A stretch of DNA of 64,000 nucleotides from Amycolatopsis sp. WQ 127309 (GTDB lineage: Bacteria > Actinomycetota > Actinomycetes > Mycobacteriales > Pseudonocardiaceae). Positions 34,041 to 42,729 of this stretch are shown piece after piece (position 1 is the stretch's first letter; each line of letters starts with the position of its first letter). The notes beneath the pieces are model-generated. The model did no database searches, was not told the DNA's origin, and saw only the letters and a list, made by a program, of their open reading frames with translations. Location: contig NZ_CP095481.1 in assembly GCF_023023025.1 (NCBI RefSeq), positions 4,340,001 through 4,404,000 of the forward strand, written 5' to 3'. The position numbers were made by a program, and so were the translations under genes.

Positions 34041-34241
34041 ATGCGCCGGTTGGCTGATCGCGCCCGCTGGGCGGGGAAGCGCCTGCACGACGCCGTCGTC
34101 GGCGCGCGGCGCGGCATCCTCGGCGTGTCGGGCATCGGCGTCATCGACGCCGCGGTTTGGATCAACTCGCTGACGTGGGGCATGGTCGCCGTCGGCGTGT
34201 CGCTGCTGCTGTTCCAGTTCCTGTCCGAGGACCGGCCGTGA
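34041..34241 (+). CDS. Small membrane-anchored phage protein (66 aa)
   Basis: A 66-residue protein with a basic N-terminus (MRRLADRARWAGKRL) and a C-terminal hydrophobic segment (LTWGMVAVGVSLLLFQFL). AGGTGG lies about 7 bases before the ATG; an in-frame GTG at 34032 is less well placed. It overlaps portal by four bases (GTGA). The function is unknown. Being between terL and portal makes a structural or assembly role as likely as lysis. Confidence 0.65.
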   Translation: MRRLADRARWAGKRLHDAVVGARRGILGVSGIGVIDAAVWINSLTWGMVAVGVSLLLFQFLSEDRP

Positions 34242-35533
34242 GGTCCGTCCTCGGCGGACTGGCCGACCTCGTCTCAGCCCGCACCCCGGTCCCTCTCTCA
34301 CCCTCCCGGCGCGGCAACGCGTTAACCGACGCGTTCACCGGCGCTCTGACCCGCGGCAACCGCGAGGCGCAGCTCTCCGTGATGGAGGGCGTCTCCACGA
34401 TGTTCTCGATCGTCTCGCTTCTCGCCGAGGCCACCGCCGCCGTCGACTGGGGCATGTACCGCACCCACGACGGCCGCGGTCGCGTCGCACAGGAGGAGCC
34501 GCGCGAGGTCACGGATCACCTGGCGCTCAAGGTCTGGAACCAGCCCAACCCGTTCATGGGGCGGCAGGAGTTCGTCGAGACCGTCCAGCAGCACGTGGAC
34601 CTGGTCGGCGAGGGCTGGGGCGTCATGGACTTCTACGACCCCGGTATGACGATGCCGCGCGAGATCTGGCCGGTGCGTCCGGACCGAATGAACGTGGTGC
34701 CGGACCCGGAGTCGTTCATCTCGGGCTACTGGTTCGCGAGTCCCGACGGCGAGCAGGTTCCGCTCTCCATCAACGAGGTGCTGCGGCTTAAGCTGCCGAA
34801 CCCGCGCGATCCGTTCCGCGGCATGGGTCCGGTCCAGTCGCTGATGGCCGACCTGGACGGCATCCGGTACTCCGCCGAGTGGAACCGCAACTTCTTCCTC
34901 AACTCGGCCGAGCCGGGCGGGATCATCGAGTACGAACACAACCTGTCCGAGCCGGACTTCGACAGGGTCCTGAAGCGCTGGGGTGAGCAACACAAGGGTG
35001 TCTCGAAGGCGCACAGCGTGGCGATCATCGAGAAGGGCAAGTGGGTCTCGAACTCCTTCTCGCAGAAGGACATGCAGTTCACCGAGCTGCAGGCGGCGTC
35101 GCGTGACAACGTCCGCGAGGCGTACCGGATCCACAAGCACATGCTCGGGCAGAGCGACGACGTCAACCGCGCCAACGCGCTCGCCGCGGACTACACGTTC
35201 GCGCGCCGTCTGGTCGTCGGCCGGCTGGAGCGCTGGAAGTCGATGCTCAACACGCAGTTCCTGCCGCGCTTCGGCGCGACCGGCCAGGGCGTGTACTTCA
35301 ACTACTGCAACCCGATCCCGCAGGACGCCGAGCTGGAGAACGCCACGCTGACGGCGCAGGCCGGTTCGTTCAAAACCCTGATCGATGCGGGCGTGGAGCC
35401 GGATGCCGCCGCGTTGGCGTGCGGCCTGCCGGTCATGCCGATGCGCGATGCCGCAGCGCTCCCAGCGCCGGACCCGGTCCAAGCGCTCGCCGAGCGGATC
35501 ACCAACCTTCTCGCGATTGGAGCGGGAGCATGA
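34238..35533 (+). CDS. HK97-type portal protein
   Basis: A 431-residue phage portal protein. It has EVLRLKLPNPRDPFRGMGPV, then a YSAEWNRNFFLNSAEPGG block and SHMLGQ-like HKHMLGQSDDVNRAN, all characteristic of HK97-family portals. The dodecamer forms the DNA entry channel and head-tail vertex. The GTG at 34238 overlaps the small membrane gene. A longer upstream frame exists but would overlap that gene fully, so the coupled GTG is preferred. Confidence 0.92.
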   Translation: MRSVLGGLADLVSARTPVPLSPSRRGNALTDAFTGALTRGNREAQLSVMEGVSTMFSIVSLLAEATAAVDWGMYRTHDGRGRVAQEEPREVTDHLALKVWNQPNPFMGRQEFVETVQQHVDLVGEGWGVMDFYDPGMTMPREIWPVRPDRMNVVPDPESFISGYWFASPDGEQVPLSINEVLRLKLPNPRDPFRGMGPVQSLMADLDGIRYSAEWNRNFFLNSAEPGGIIEYEHNLSEPDFDRVLKRWGEQHKGVSKAHSVAIIEKGKWVSNSFSQKDMQFTELQAASRDNVREAYRIHKHMLGQSDDVNRANALAADYTFARRLVVGRLERWKSMLNTQFLPRFGATGQGVYFNYCNPIPQDAELENATLTAQAGSFKTLIDAGVEPDAAALACGLPVMPMRDAAALPAPDPVQALAERITNLLAIGAGA

Positions 35534-35724
35534 ACTGGCCCGAGTGGACCGCGATCACAACGCCGTGGAACGACCCCGGCGGCGACGACCCGGACGAGTA
35601 CCACGTCGAGTGCTTCCGCTGTCGCGACGCGCAGCGCTCGCCGTATCAGGCCGACGGCACGCGAGACGAGTGCGTCGAGTGGACGCAACCCCACTTCGAC
35701 GACCCGGAACCGGAGGCGCCGTGA
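35530..35724 (+). CDS. Small acidic phage protein with Cys pair (64 aa)
   Basis: A 64-residue acidic protein rich in Trp, Asp and Pro (MNWPEWTAITTPWNDPGGDD), with CFRC and a third Cys in RDECVEW. A single metal site is possible. ATG overlaps the portal stop by four bases, and its own TGA overlaps the ATG of the protease (TGATG), so it is locked into the head operon. The family is not recognised. Confidence 0.7.
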   Translation: MNWPEWTAITTPWNDPGGDDPDEYHVECFRCRDAQRSPYQADGTRDECVEWTQPHFDDPEPEAP

Positions 35725-36434
35725 TGGCCGTTCCGCCGTACCTCCGCCGGGAACACCAGAAGCTGACGCCGCGGAACTTCGCCACGGCTACGGCCGGGAA
35801 GAAGCCCGGCTGGTACGAGATTCGCAACCTCGCCAACAACACCGCCGAGGTCTTCGTCTACGACGAGATCGGCGGCTGGGGCGTCATGGCCGCGGACTTC
35901 GTGCGCGACCTCCAGGCGATCGACGCCGACAGCGTGACCGTTCGGATCTCCTCGCCGGGCGGCGACGTGTTCGATGCGCTGGCCATGCACGCCAGTCTCC
36001 ACAACCTGGACGCGACGGTGAACGTCGTCGTCGACGGTCTGTGCGCCTCTGCGGCGACCGTCGTCGCGATGGCTGGCGACACGGTCGCGACCGCGCCGGG
36101 TTCCATGTGGATGATCCACGACGCGATGGCGGTCGTGGCCGGCAACGCCGCGGACGTGCGGCAGATGGCCGATCTCCTGGACAAGACCAGCACCAACATC
36201 GCCGACATCTACGCCGGCCGCGCGGGCGGCTCCAGTGATGACTGGCGCACCACCATGCAGGCCGAGACCTGGTACACGGCCGACGAAGCCGTGACCGCCA
36301 AGCTCGCCGACTCGCTGACCGAGTCCAAGGCTCCCACCGCGCGTACGCCGGTGGTCATCAACAAGCACGAGCCTCCCGCGTTCGTGTTCGACGCGGACCA
36401 GTTCCGCCAGCTAGTTAAGGAGGCGGTCTCGTGA
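35724..36434 (+). CDS. ClpP-like capsid maturation protease
   Basis: A 236-residue S14-type serine protease used as head maturation protease in many HK97-like phages. Motifs seen: VRISSPGGDVFDALAMHASL (oxyanion part), the nucleophile in DGLCASAATVVAMAGD, and catalytic His in GSMWMIHDAM. The acidic residue lies in the helical part downstream. It should cleave the N-terminal scaffold part of the capsid protein. ATG at 35724 follows GGAGG by 7 bases; a GTG three bases earlier is in frame. Confidence 0.92.
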   Translation: MAVPPYLRREHQKLTPRNFATATAGKKPGWYEIRNLANNTAEVFVYDEIGGWGVMAADFVRDLQAIDADSVTVRISSPGGDVFDALAMHASLHNLDATVNVVVDGLCASAATVVAMAGDTVATAPGSMWMIHDAMAVVAGNAADVRQMADLLDKTSTNIADIYAGRAGGSSDDWRTTMQAETWYTADEAVTAKLADSLTESKAPTARTPVVINKHEPPAFVFDADQFRQLVKEAVS

Positions 36435-37786
36435 CCGTGGCAATCCCGACGAGTCCGTCCGAGCTGGAGGAGCTGCTCGCGGACCCGAAGAAGACCGGCG
36501 AGATCTTCGCCGCGATGCAGAACGGTGACAGCAAGCCGTTCCAGGACCTGATCCGGAACTACGCGGGCAACGTCGCGAAGAAGGACCCGGAGATCGGCGC
36601 GCAGGTGCGCGAGCAGGTCCAGCTCGTCATGGCCGAGTTCATGGAGAAGAACGACCAGAGCAAGAAGGGCGTGAAGCTCGACTTCTCCGCGACCGGCGAT
36701 CCGGTCGTGCGATACGCCAAGCTGCACAACAAGAAGGCCGTCGGTGCGCCGCTGGACGGTCTCTTCCCGGACGTGACCGCGTACCTCCAGGCCGTGTGGA
36801 ACAAGGCGCACAACAGCGCTGAGACCGTCGGCAAGCTGGAGCAGATCCGCGCCTACCAGGAGAAGGTCCCGTCCGAGGGCGGATTCCTGGTGCCGGAGGA
36901 GTTCCGCTCCGAGCTGCTGCGCATGTCGCTCACCACGTCGGTCGTGCGGCCGCGAGCCCGCGTCATTCCGATGGCGTCGGCCACCTTGCGGTTCCCGAAG
37001 ATCGACGAGACGTCCCGCGTCTCCAGTGTCTTCGGCGGTGTCGTGGTCTACCGCACCGAAGAGGGCGCCGAGCTGGCCGAGTCGGCCGCGACTTTCGGCA
37101 GCATCAAGCTGGAGGCGACCAAGCAGACCGCGCTCGCGCACGTCACCAACGAGCTGGTGCGTGACTGGGGCGCGTTCGGCGTCTTCATCAACGAGATCTT
37201 CCCGGAGGCCCTCGCCTGGTATGAGGATCTCGACTTCCTGTCCGCCAACGGCGTCGGCGCCCCGCTCGGTGCGCTGAACTCGGGCAACCAGGCGATCATC
37301 AGCGTCGCGGCGGAGGCCGGCCAAGCTACCGCGTCGATCGTGTGGGAGAACATCCTCCGGATGTACTGCCGGATGCTGCCTTCCAGCATCGCTCGTGCGG
37401 TGTGGGTCGCGTCGCCGGACGTCTTCGTCGAGCTGGCCACCATGGCGCTGGCGGTCGGCACCGGCGGTTCCGCGGTCTGGTTGACCAACGGTCAGGACGC
37501 GCCGGTGCTGACGCTGCTCGGCCGGCCGGTGATCATGGACGAGAAGGCGCCGGCCGCGTTGGGCACCCAGGGCGACCTGTCCTTCGTGGACTTCGGCATG
37601 TACCTCATCGGCGACCGTCAGCAGATGACGGTGGACTCCAGCGAGCACGTCAAGTTCACCTCGGACAAGACCACCTACCGCATGATCCAGCGGAACGACG
37701 GTCGTCCGTGGCTGGAGAGCCCGATCACCCCGCACAACAACAGCGCGACGCTGTCGCCGTTCGTCCAGCTCGCCACCCGGCCGTAG
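36431..37786 (+). CDS. HK97-type major capsid protein
   Basis: A 451-residue major capsid protein. Residues about 1-145 are helical and charged and probably act as a built-in scaffold removed by the protease. The capsid fold follows, with EGGFLVPEEFRSELLRMSL, VVRPRARVIPM and the late LGRPVIMDEKAPA, YLIGDRQQMTVDSSEH. GTG at 36431 is 6 bases after AAGGAGG and overlaps the protease stop. A hairpin follows the stop, as expected for the most expressed head gene. Confidence 0.93.
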   Translation: MTVAIPTSPSELEELLADPKKTGEIFAAMQNGDSKPFQDLIRNYAGNVAKKDPEIGAQVREQVQLVMAEFMEKNDQSKKGVKLDFSATGDPVVRYAKLHNKKAVGAPLDGLFPDVTAYLQAVWNKAHNSAETVGKLEQIRAYQEKVPSEGGFLVPEEFRSELLRMSLTTSVVRPRARVIPMASATLRFPKIDETSRVSSVFGGVVVYRTEEGAELAESAATFGSIKLEATKQTALAHVTNELVRDWGAFGVFINEIFPEALAWYEDLDFLSANGVGAPLGALNSGNQAIISVAAEAGQATASIVWENILRMYCRMLPSSIARAVWVASPDVFVELATMALAVGTGGSAVWLTNGQDAPVLTLLGRPVIMDEKAPAALGTQGDLSFVDFGMYLIGDRQQMTVDSSEHVKFTSDKTTYRMIQRNDGRPWLESPITPHNNSATLSPFVQLATRP

Positions 37787-37795
37787 CTGGTATCA

Positions 37796-37827
37796 GGCGG
37801 GTCAGGCATTAGAACCCCTGGCCCGCC
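37796..37827 (+). terminator. Hairpin after the capsid gene
   Basis: GGCGGGTCAGG (37796-37806) pairs with CCTGGCCCGCC (37817-37827) with one G-U pair and a 10-nt loop. It could stabilise capsid mRNA or give partial termination within the late operon. Confidence 0.65.
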
Positions 37828-37871
37828 TTGACCAGGCAGGCATTCACACCCCTGCCGGAGAGAAGTGAAAC

Positions 37872-38300
37872 ATGGAAGCACTCGGACGAGTGTTCAACGC
37901 CGTGGCGATCGCCGACGGCGTGTACGTGAACCTGCGTGACGCCGGTGGCGTCTCGTTCCTCTGCTACCTCGCGGGCGCGGCGGGCGACACGTACACCCTC
38001 ACCGAGGCCAAGACGGCCGGTGGCGGCACCGCGCAGGTGCTGGCCACCATCGAGCGGTACTGGACCTCGAACGGCGTCGGCGGCGTCTGGACGCTGCACA
38101 CGCAGAACGCGGCGTCGACGATGGTCACCGCGGCTGCGACCGCCGAAAACGGTGCGGTCGTTGAGGTTGAGGCGCCGGAACTGAGCGACGGCTACGGCTT
38201 CGTCAAGCTGACGTCCACCGGTTCCGGTCTGGTCACGGCGATCCTGCGTGACCTGCACAGCATGCGGAAGCCCTCCAACCTGCCGAGCGTGATCGTATGA
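37872..38300 (+). CDS. Phage virion-associated protein, possibly capsid decoration (142 aa)
   Basis: A 142-residue Ala/Thr/Gly-rich protein without membrane segments. It begins MEALGRVFNAVAIADGVYVN and looks like a beta-rich structural protein. Its place directly after the capsid gene, with its own ribosome site (GGAGAGAAG), suits a head decoration or stabilising protein. I do not recognise the family. It overlaps the next gene by four bases. Confidence 0.65.
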   Translation: MEALGRVFNAVAIADGVYVNLRDAGGVSFLCYLAGAAGDTYTLTEAKTAGGGTAQVLATIERYWTSNGVGGVWTLHTQNAASTMVTAAATAENGAVVEVEAPELSDGYGFVKLTSTGSGLVTAILRDLHSMRKPSNLPSVIV

Positions 38301-38737
38301 GCCAGCTGAACCCGAACAAGGCGTTCGCACAGGGCATCCTCGGCAACGTCGTCGCGAAGTCGACCGGCACGCTGGCCGCAACCACGATCCCGCTGTTCAC
38401 CATCGCCGGTGGGCTCGTGTCGGTCACGTCGATCGTCGGTCGCGTGACGACCGCGATCACCGTGGCGAACTCGTACAAGCTGCAGCACAACCCGACGGCC
38501 GGTTCCAACTCGGATCTCTGCACGGCGACGGATATCGGCACGACCGACACCGCCGTCGGCGAGATCCTCGTGGCCAAGAAGGGCGCGTCCCTCGCTATCG
38601 GCGCGGCACTGCTCGTGGCGCCGGTCGTGATGGACACCGGTCAGATCGAGTCCGTCTCGGCGGGTACCGACGGCGTCATCAAGTGGTACGTGACCTGGGT
38701 TCCCGTCGACGACGGCGCGACGCTGGTGGCTGCCTGA
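38297..38737 (+). CDS. Phage structural protein of unknown function (146 aa)
   Basis: A 146-residue beta-rich protein (NVVAKSTGTLAATTIPLFTI; VTSIVGRVTTAITVANSYKL). The two preserved blocks resemble small virion proteins found after capsid genes in actinophages, but no named family was recognised. It is translationally coupled on both sides (ATGA with the previous gene, TGATG with the next). A head decoration or head-tail role is possible. Confidence 0.65.
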   Translation: MSQLNPNKAFAQGILGNVVAKSTGTLAATTIPLFTIAGGLVSVTSIVGRVTTAITVANSYKLQHNPTAGSNSDLCTATDIGTTDTAVGEILVAKKGASLAIGAALLVAPVVMDTGQIESVSAGTDGVIKWYVTWVPVDDGATLVAA

Positions 38738-39024
38738 TGCCGAAGATCACGCGGGCTGGTGGCCCGAGCAACGAGTACGAGGTCCAGCCGCAGGACGACC
38801 CGAGTCTGGACGGCAAGTTCTTCCAGAACTCCGACTGGAACCGGCCGGCCGACGACGCCGCTGAGTCCTCCGAGGAGACCGACTCGCCGGCCGAACCGGT
38901 CGACTACAGCGACTGGACCGCCGCGGACCTCTCCGCGGAACTGGAGCGGCGCGAGCTGCCGAAGAGCGGCACGAAGCCGGAGCTGCTCGCGCGGCTCGAA
39001 GCCGACGACGCGAAGGACGAGTAG
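38737..39024 (+). CDS. SAP-domain phage protein (95 aa)
   Basis: A 95-residue acidic protein. The last 35 residues, WTAADLSAELERRELPKSGT followed by KPELLARLE, match the SAP helix-extension-helix motif used for nucleic-acid binding. The N-terminal half is acidic and low in complexity. SAP proteins of this size are common between the capsid and connector genes of siphoviruses, with unclear roles. Confidence 0.8.
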   Translation: MPKITRAGGPSNEYEVQPQDDPSLDGKFFQNSDWNRPADDAAESSEETDSPAEPVDYSDWTAADLSAELERRELPKSGTKPELLARLEADDAKDE

Positions 39025-39028
39025 GGCG

Positions 39029-39208
39029 ATGGCGTGGGAGCAGCTGGTTGAGGTGATCCGACGGGCCCGTCAGGACCACGACGACTACGTCAGCCAGCCG
39101 CCTCGCGCCTGCCCGCACGACGGCGAGCCGTTGAAGGTCCGGCCGGACGGCGGGCTGTTCTGCCCGTCCGACGGCTGGCGGCCGGAGATGGATCCGTCCT
39201 GGCACTGA
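39029..39208 (+). CDS. Small zinc-finger-like phage protein (59 aa)
   Basis: A 59-residue protein with PRACPHDGEPL and GLFCPSDGWRP, two CP-x-DG blocks separated by about 16 residues. This pattern is frequent in small actinophage proteins of the head region. A metal site is possible with only two Cys plus His. The ATG at 39029 starts 4 bases after the SAP gene stop. Confidence 0.75.
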   Translation: MAWEQLVEVIRRARQDHDDYVSQPPRACPHDGEPLKVRPDGGLFCPSDGWRPEMDPSWH

Positions 39209-39273
39209 ACAACTTCATATAGCTCACACCCTCCGCCTTCGGGCGGACGGCCAAGAAAGCAAGGGCACAGGTA

Positions 39274-40323
39274 ATGGGCGTCTTTTATTGCACACGCGAG
39301 AGCGTGAAGCTGGCGCTGGACGTCAACGAGACGGCGCGCGCCGAATGGCAGGTTGACGAGGCCATCGACGCCGCGTCCCGCGAGATCGAGCGCTGCACCC
39401 ACCGCGTGTTCTACCCGTGGACCGGGACCCGCTACTTCGACTGGCCGTCTCCGCAGAACGGCACCAGCTACCGTCTCTGGCTCGAAGAGGATGAGCTGAT
39501 CTCGGCCACCCGTGTCACGTCCGGAACCGTTGAGATCACGCTGGACCAGTACAACCTGGAGCCGGTCAATCAGGGTCCGCCGTTCGACCGTCTGGAGCTG
39601 CTGCTCGACGGTCCCGCCACGTTCGGACAGAGCGACAGTCATCAGCACGACGTGGCGATCACCGGCGTGTTCGCTGGATGCGCCCTCGACGAGTCCGTGG
39701 TTGGCGTCCTGGCCAGCGCGGTCGGATCGACGATCAACACCGCGATCACGGTCACCGACCCGTGGTCCGTCGGCGTCGGCTCGATCCTTCGCGTCGAGTC
39801 GGAACGGATGCTCGTCACCGAACGCTCGTGGACCGCGTCGACGCAGACCGTTCAGACCGACGCGCTCACCGTGATGAAGAACGACCAGGTCGTAAAGGTC
39901 ACCGACGGCACCGTGTTCAGCCGCGGTGAGACGGTGATGATCGACGCGGAGCAGCTGCGCGTTGACGAGATCACCGGCAACTCGCTCATCGTGACCCGCG
40001 CGTGGAACGGATCGACGTTGGCCGGCCACGATGTCGGCGCGACGATCTACCGCGGCACGCTGCTGACGGTGACGCGCGGCGCGCTGGGGACGACAGCGGC
40101 CACCCACTCGATCTCCGCACCGGTCTATCGCTTCAACCCGCCCGCGCAGGTTCGGTCACTGGCGCGTGCGCAGGCGCTGGACACGATCCTTCAGGAGCGG
40201 TCCGGCTACGCCCGCGTCGTCGGCAGCGGCGACAACGCCCGTGGCGCGTCCGGAGTGGCCCTGAGTTCACTGTGGGCGCGCGTGGAGGACGACCTCGGAC
40301 GTATCCGGTTGGGGGTGGTCTGA
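39274..40323 (+). CDS. Head-tail connector-like protein (349 aa)
   Basis: A 349-residue protein. The first 60 residues (TRESVKLALDV, VDEAIDAASREIERCTHRVF) resemble gp6-like head-tail connectors; the remainder is beta-rich, with repeated VTDPWSVGVGSILRVESERM and DGTVFSRGETVMIDAEQLRV units, which look like an internal duplication of about 50 residues. It may therefore combine connector and collar functions. The ATG at 39274 follows a short stem-loop leader (TCCGCC-TTCG-GGCGGA, 39232-39247). Confidence 0.75.
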   Translation: MGVFYCTRESVKLALDVNETARAEWQVDEAIDAASREIERCTHRVFYPWTGTRYFDWPSPQNGTSYRLWLEEDELISATRVTSGTVEITLDQYNLEPVNQGPPFDRLELLLDGPATFGQSDSHQHDVAITGVFAGCALDESVVGVLASAVGSTINTAITVTDPWSVGVGSILRVESERMLVTERSWTASTQTVQTDALTVMKNDQVVKVTDGTVFSRGETVMIDAEQLRVDEITGNSLIVTRAWNGSTLAGHDVGATIYRGTLLTVTRGALGTTAATHSISAPVYRFNPPAQVRSLARAQALDTILQERSGYARVVGSGDNARGASGVALSSLWARVEDDLGRIRLGVV

Positions 40324-40688
40324 TGCGTCTCTCAGGGCCTCTCTTCAACGGCGACCCCGGCCGGATCCTCGACGACGCCATGCGCGAGATCGAGCACCAG
40401 GTCGGCGTGATCGCCGAGCAAGATCTCCGCTCGCAGCTCGGTCACGTGCTGCGGCATCCGACCGGCCGGTATGTATCCAAGCTGCGCGTCGCCACGCAGG
40501 CCGGTCTCGTCCGCGTCGACGACCAGCGCTCGGTGTACGGCCCGTGGCTGGAAGGCACCGGCAGCCACAACGCGCGCTCGCGCTTCAAGGGCTACGCCAC
40601 CTTCCGCAAGGTCACGCAGCAGCTCGACCGGAAGGCCGGCCAGATCGCGAAGACCGTGCTGGCGCGGTACGTGGGGAGGATCCAGTGA
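40323..40688 (+). CDS. Head-tail joining/tail completion protein candidate (121 aa)
   Basis: A 121-residue basic protein. Position after the connector gene, size and the motif GPWLEGTGSHNARSRFKGY are consistent with HK97 gp10-like tail completion proteins, where YGPWLE-G-type stretches are common. The start overlaps the previous stop (TGATG) and its stop overlaps the next GTG. Assignment is by position and weak pattern. Confidence 0.7.
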   Translation: MRLSGPLFNGDPGRILDDAMREIEHQVGVIAEQDLRSQLGHVLRHPTGRYVSKLRVATQAGLVRVDDQRSVYGPWLEGTGSHNARSRFKGYATFRKVTQQLDRKAGQIAKTVLARYVGRIQ

Positions 40689-41125
40689 GCATCGGGATCA
40701 ACGAACTGCTCAACGAACTGGTCTCGCACGCGCTGACGCTCGGCGTCTTCGAGAAGGTCAACACGCACGAGTACAAGTCCGCGCCGGGCAAGGGACTCTT
40801 CTGCGAGATCTGGTCGGAGAACGTTGTCCCGGCACGATCCGGTCTGGCGTCCACCTCGATCACGATCACGTTCAGCGTGCGTCTCCGCGTGGACATGATC
40901 ACGGAACCACAGGACGAGATCGACCCGCGGATCTTGGACGGTGTCGACCAGCTCATGACCGCGTACAGCGGTGACTTCGAGCTGGGCGGCAACGCGCGCA
41001 ACGTCGAGCTGAACACCGGCGCGCGTGCGGACGCGGGCTACCTCAATCAGGACAGCAGCATCTACCGGATCATGACGATCACCCTGCCGGTGACCGTGAA
41101 CGACGTGTGGGAGCAGGCAGCATGA
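40685..41125 (+). CDS. Tail terminator candidate (146 aa)
   Basis: A 146-residue protein between the tail completion and tail tube genes, the usual place of the tail terminator that caps the tube. It has KVNTHEYKSAPGKGLFCEIW and a beta-rich middle (STSITITFSVRLRVDM). The fold cannot be confirmed by eye. GTG at 40685 overlaps the previous gene and its own TGA overlaps the next ATG. Confidence 0.65.
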   Translation: MSIGINELLNELVSHALTLGVFEKVNTHEYKSAPGKGLFCEIWSENVVPARSGLASTSITITFSVRLRVDMITEPQDEIDPRILDGVDQLMTAYSGDFELGGNARNVELNTGARADAGYLNQDSSIYRIMTITLPVTVNDVWEQAA

Positions 41126-41877
41126 GCAAGGAATCCGGCCTCGGTGACCGGCTCTACGTCGGCGGCTACGACCTGTCCGGCGACATCGGCGCACTGGACA
41201 GCATCGCCAGTCCGCGCGGCGTGCTGGACGTCACCGGCATCAACAAGTCCGCCATGGAGCGGATATATGGCACGCGCGACGGCAACATGCAGTTCACAGC
41301 GTTCTTCAACGTGGACCCGGGCCAGGCCCATCCGGTGCTGTCAGCGCTGCCGACGAGCGACGTCGAGCTGATTTACGGCCACGGGGCCACGCTTGGCAAC
41401 GTCGCGGCGGCGATGGTCGGCAAGCAGATCGGGTACGACCCGTCGCGAGGCGCGGACGGTTCGCTCACGTTCAAGGTCGAGGTGCAGGCGAACGGCTACG
41501 GACTGGAGTGGTGCAAGCAGGTCACCGCCGGCGTGCGGACTGACTCCGCCGCAGCCACCGGAACAGGCGTCGACTTCGGTACGACCGCGGTCACCGGCAC
41601 GTCGGCGTTCGGTTTGCAGGCGTACCTCGAGGTGACCGCATTGACCGGCACCAATGTCGTCATCAAGCTCCAAGAGTCCGACTCCGCGGGCTCCGGCTTC
41701 GCCGACGTCACCGGCGGTGCGTTTACCTCGGTGACGTCCGCACCAGCCAGTCAGCGCATCCAGACAGCGCGCGGCCAGTCGGTCAAGCGCTACCTACGGG
41801 TCGTGACATCCGGGACGTTCAGCAGCGCGAGCTTCGTCGTGGTCGTCGCACGCAACCAGACATCGGTGGTGTTCTGA
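41122..41877 (+). CDS. Major tail tube protein candidate (251 aa)
   Basis: A 251-residue beta-rich protein. The N-terminal 125 residues carry GVLDVTGINKSAMERIYGTR and FTAFFNVDPGQAHPVLSALP, and the C-terminal 110 residues look like an added Ig-like domain (LQAYLEVTALTGTNVVIKL). The N-terminal block is shared with the protein at 42315-42725. One of the two should be the tube subunit and the other a related tail protein. Confidence 0.75.
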   Translation: MSKESGLGDRLYVGGYDLSGDIGALDSIASPRGVLDVTGINKSAMERIYGTRDGNMQFTAFFNVDPGQAHPVLSALPTSDVELIYGHGATLGNVAAAMVGKQIGYDPSRGADGSLTFKVEVQANGYGLEWCKQVTAGVRTDSAAATGTGVDFGTTAVTGTSAFGLQAYLEVTALTGTNVVIKLQESDSAGSGFADVTGGAFTSVTSAPASQRIQTARGQSVKRYLRVVTSGTFSSASFVVVVARNQTSVVF

Positions 41878-42311
41878 TGATCCTCAAACCACTACTTCCT
41901 GCGCACGCCAAGAAGACGTACTCGATCATCGCGCCGCGTGCGACGCACTGGCGTAAGGCCACGTGCGACGAGGTCGACTGTGAGGCGCAAGAGTTCGGTT
42001 GGGCGTCGGCGATCGATGAGACGACCGACCTCGGCCAGCGGCAGGCGCAGTACATCCGCACCCTGTCCGGCCGGCGGTTCGGTGAGCACCGGAACTCCGC
42101 TGGTCTGACGATCTTCGAGTTCGCGCCGGGGCAGCAGTGCTTCACCGCGCACGAGGTGCCGCTTGGCCGGCCGGAGCTGTTCGTTGTCCGCGGCGGCGAC
42201 ACCCGTGGCTGGACCAACGAGGGCAACCGCGTCCACGCCAACGGTGAGGACTGGGTCGACGACTTCGCGACCCACCAGCAAAAGATCGCCGACGCGATCG
42301 AGAAGGGATAG
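41877..42311 (+). CDS. Phage protein of unknown function (144 aa)
   Basis: A 144-residue soluble protein with two Cys in ATCDEVDCEAQ and conserved-looking YIRTLSGRRFGEHRNSAG and FEFAPGQQCF. Proteins like this occur among actinophage tail genes, but I know no function. The ATG overlaps the previous stop (TGATG). It lies between the two related tail-tube-like genes. Confidence 0.65.
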   Translation: MILKPLLPAHAKKTYSIIAPRATHWRKATCDEVDCEAQEFGWASAIDETTDLGQRQAQYIRTLSGRRFGEHRNSAGLTIFEFAPGQQCFTAHEVPLGRPELFVVRGGDTRGWTNEGNRVHANGEDWVDDFATHQQKIADAIEKG

Positions 42312-42314
42312 ATC

Positions 42315-42725
42315 ATGGCTGGCAAGCAGAGTGGCCTCGGCTGGACGACCCTCTCGGTCGACAACTCCAGCGGTGTGGCCAAGGACATCCGCACCGACGT
42401 GCACGAGTTCGACTTCAGCACGCCGCGCGCCGTCCAGGACGTGACCGGTGTGGACAAGTCGGCGATGGAGCGGTTGCTCCTGCTGTCGGACTTCCAGATC
42501 AACCTCAGTGGCACGTTCGACCCGGATGCCGACAAGTCGCACGACGTGTTCTCCACCGTCAGCTCGTCCGACGTCCAGCGCACCGTGTCGCTCGGCATCG
42601 CGTCGAAGACGCTGGCGAACGAGTGTGTCTTCACCGACTACGCGCTGACCCGCGCGTCCGGCGGCGAGTTCACGTGGAAGACCACCGGCGTGCTGGCGAA
42701 CGGCGCGCTGCCGACGTGGGCGTGA
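42315..42725 (+). CDS. Tail tube-like protein, shorter paralogue (136 aa)
   Basis: A 136-residue protein that shares DVTGVDKSAMERLL and a following FQINLSGTFDPDADKSHDVF block with the N-terminal part of the protein at 41122-41877. It lacks the C-terminal extra domain. It is directly upstream of the tail chaperone genes, which is the normal place of the major tail protein, so this may be the real tube subunit. Confidence 0.75.
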   Translation: MAGKQSGLGWTTLSVDNSSGVAKDIRTDVHEFDFSTPRAVQDVTGVDKSAMERLLLLSDFQINLSGTFDPDADKSHDVFSTVSSSDVQRTVSLGIASKTLANECVFTDYALTRASGGEFTWKTTGVLANGALPTWA

Positions 42726-42729
42726 TCCG

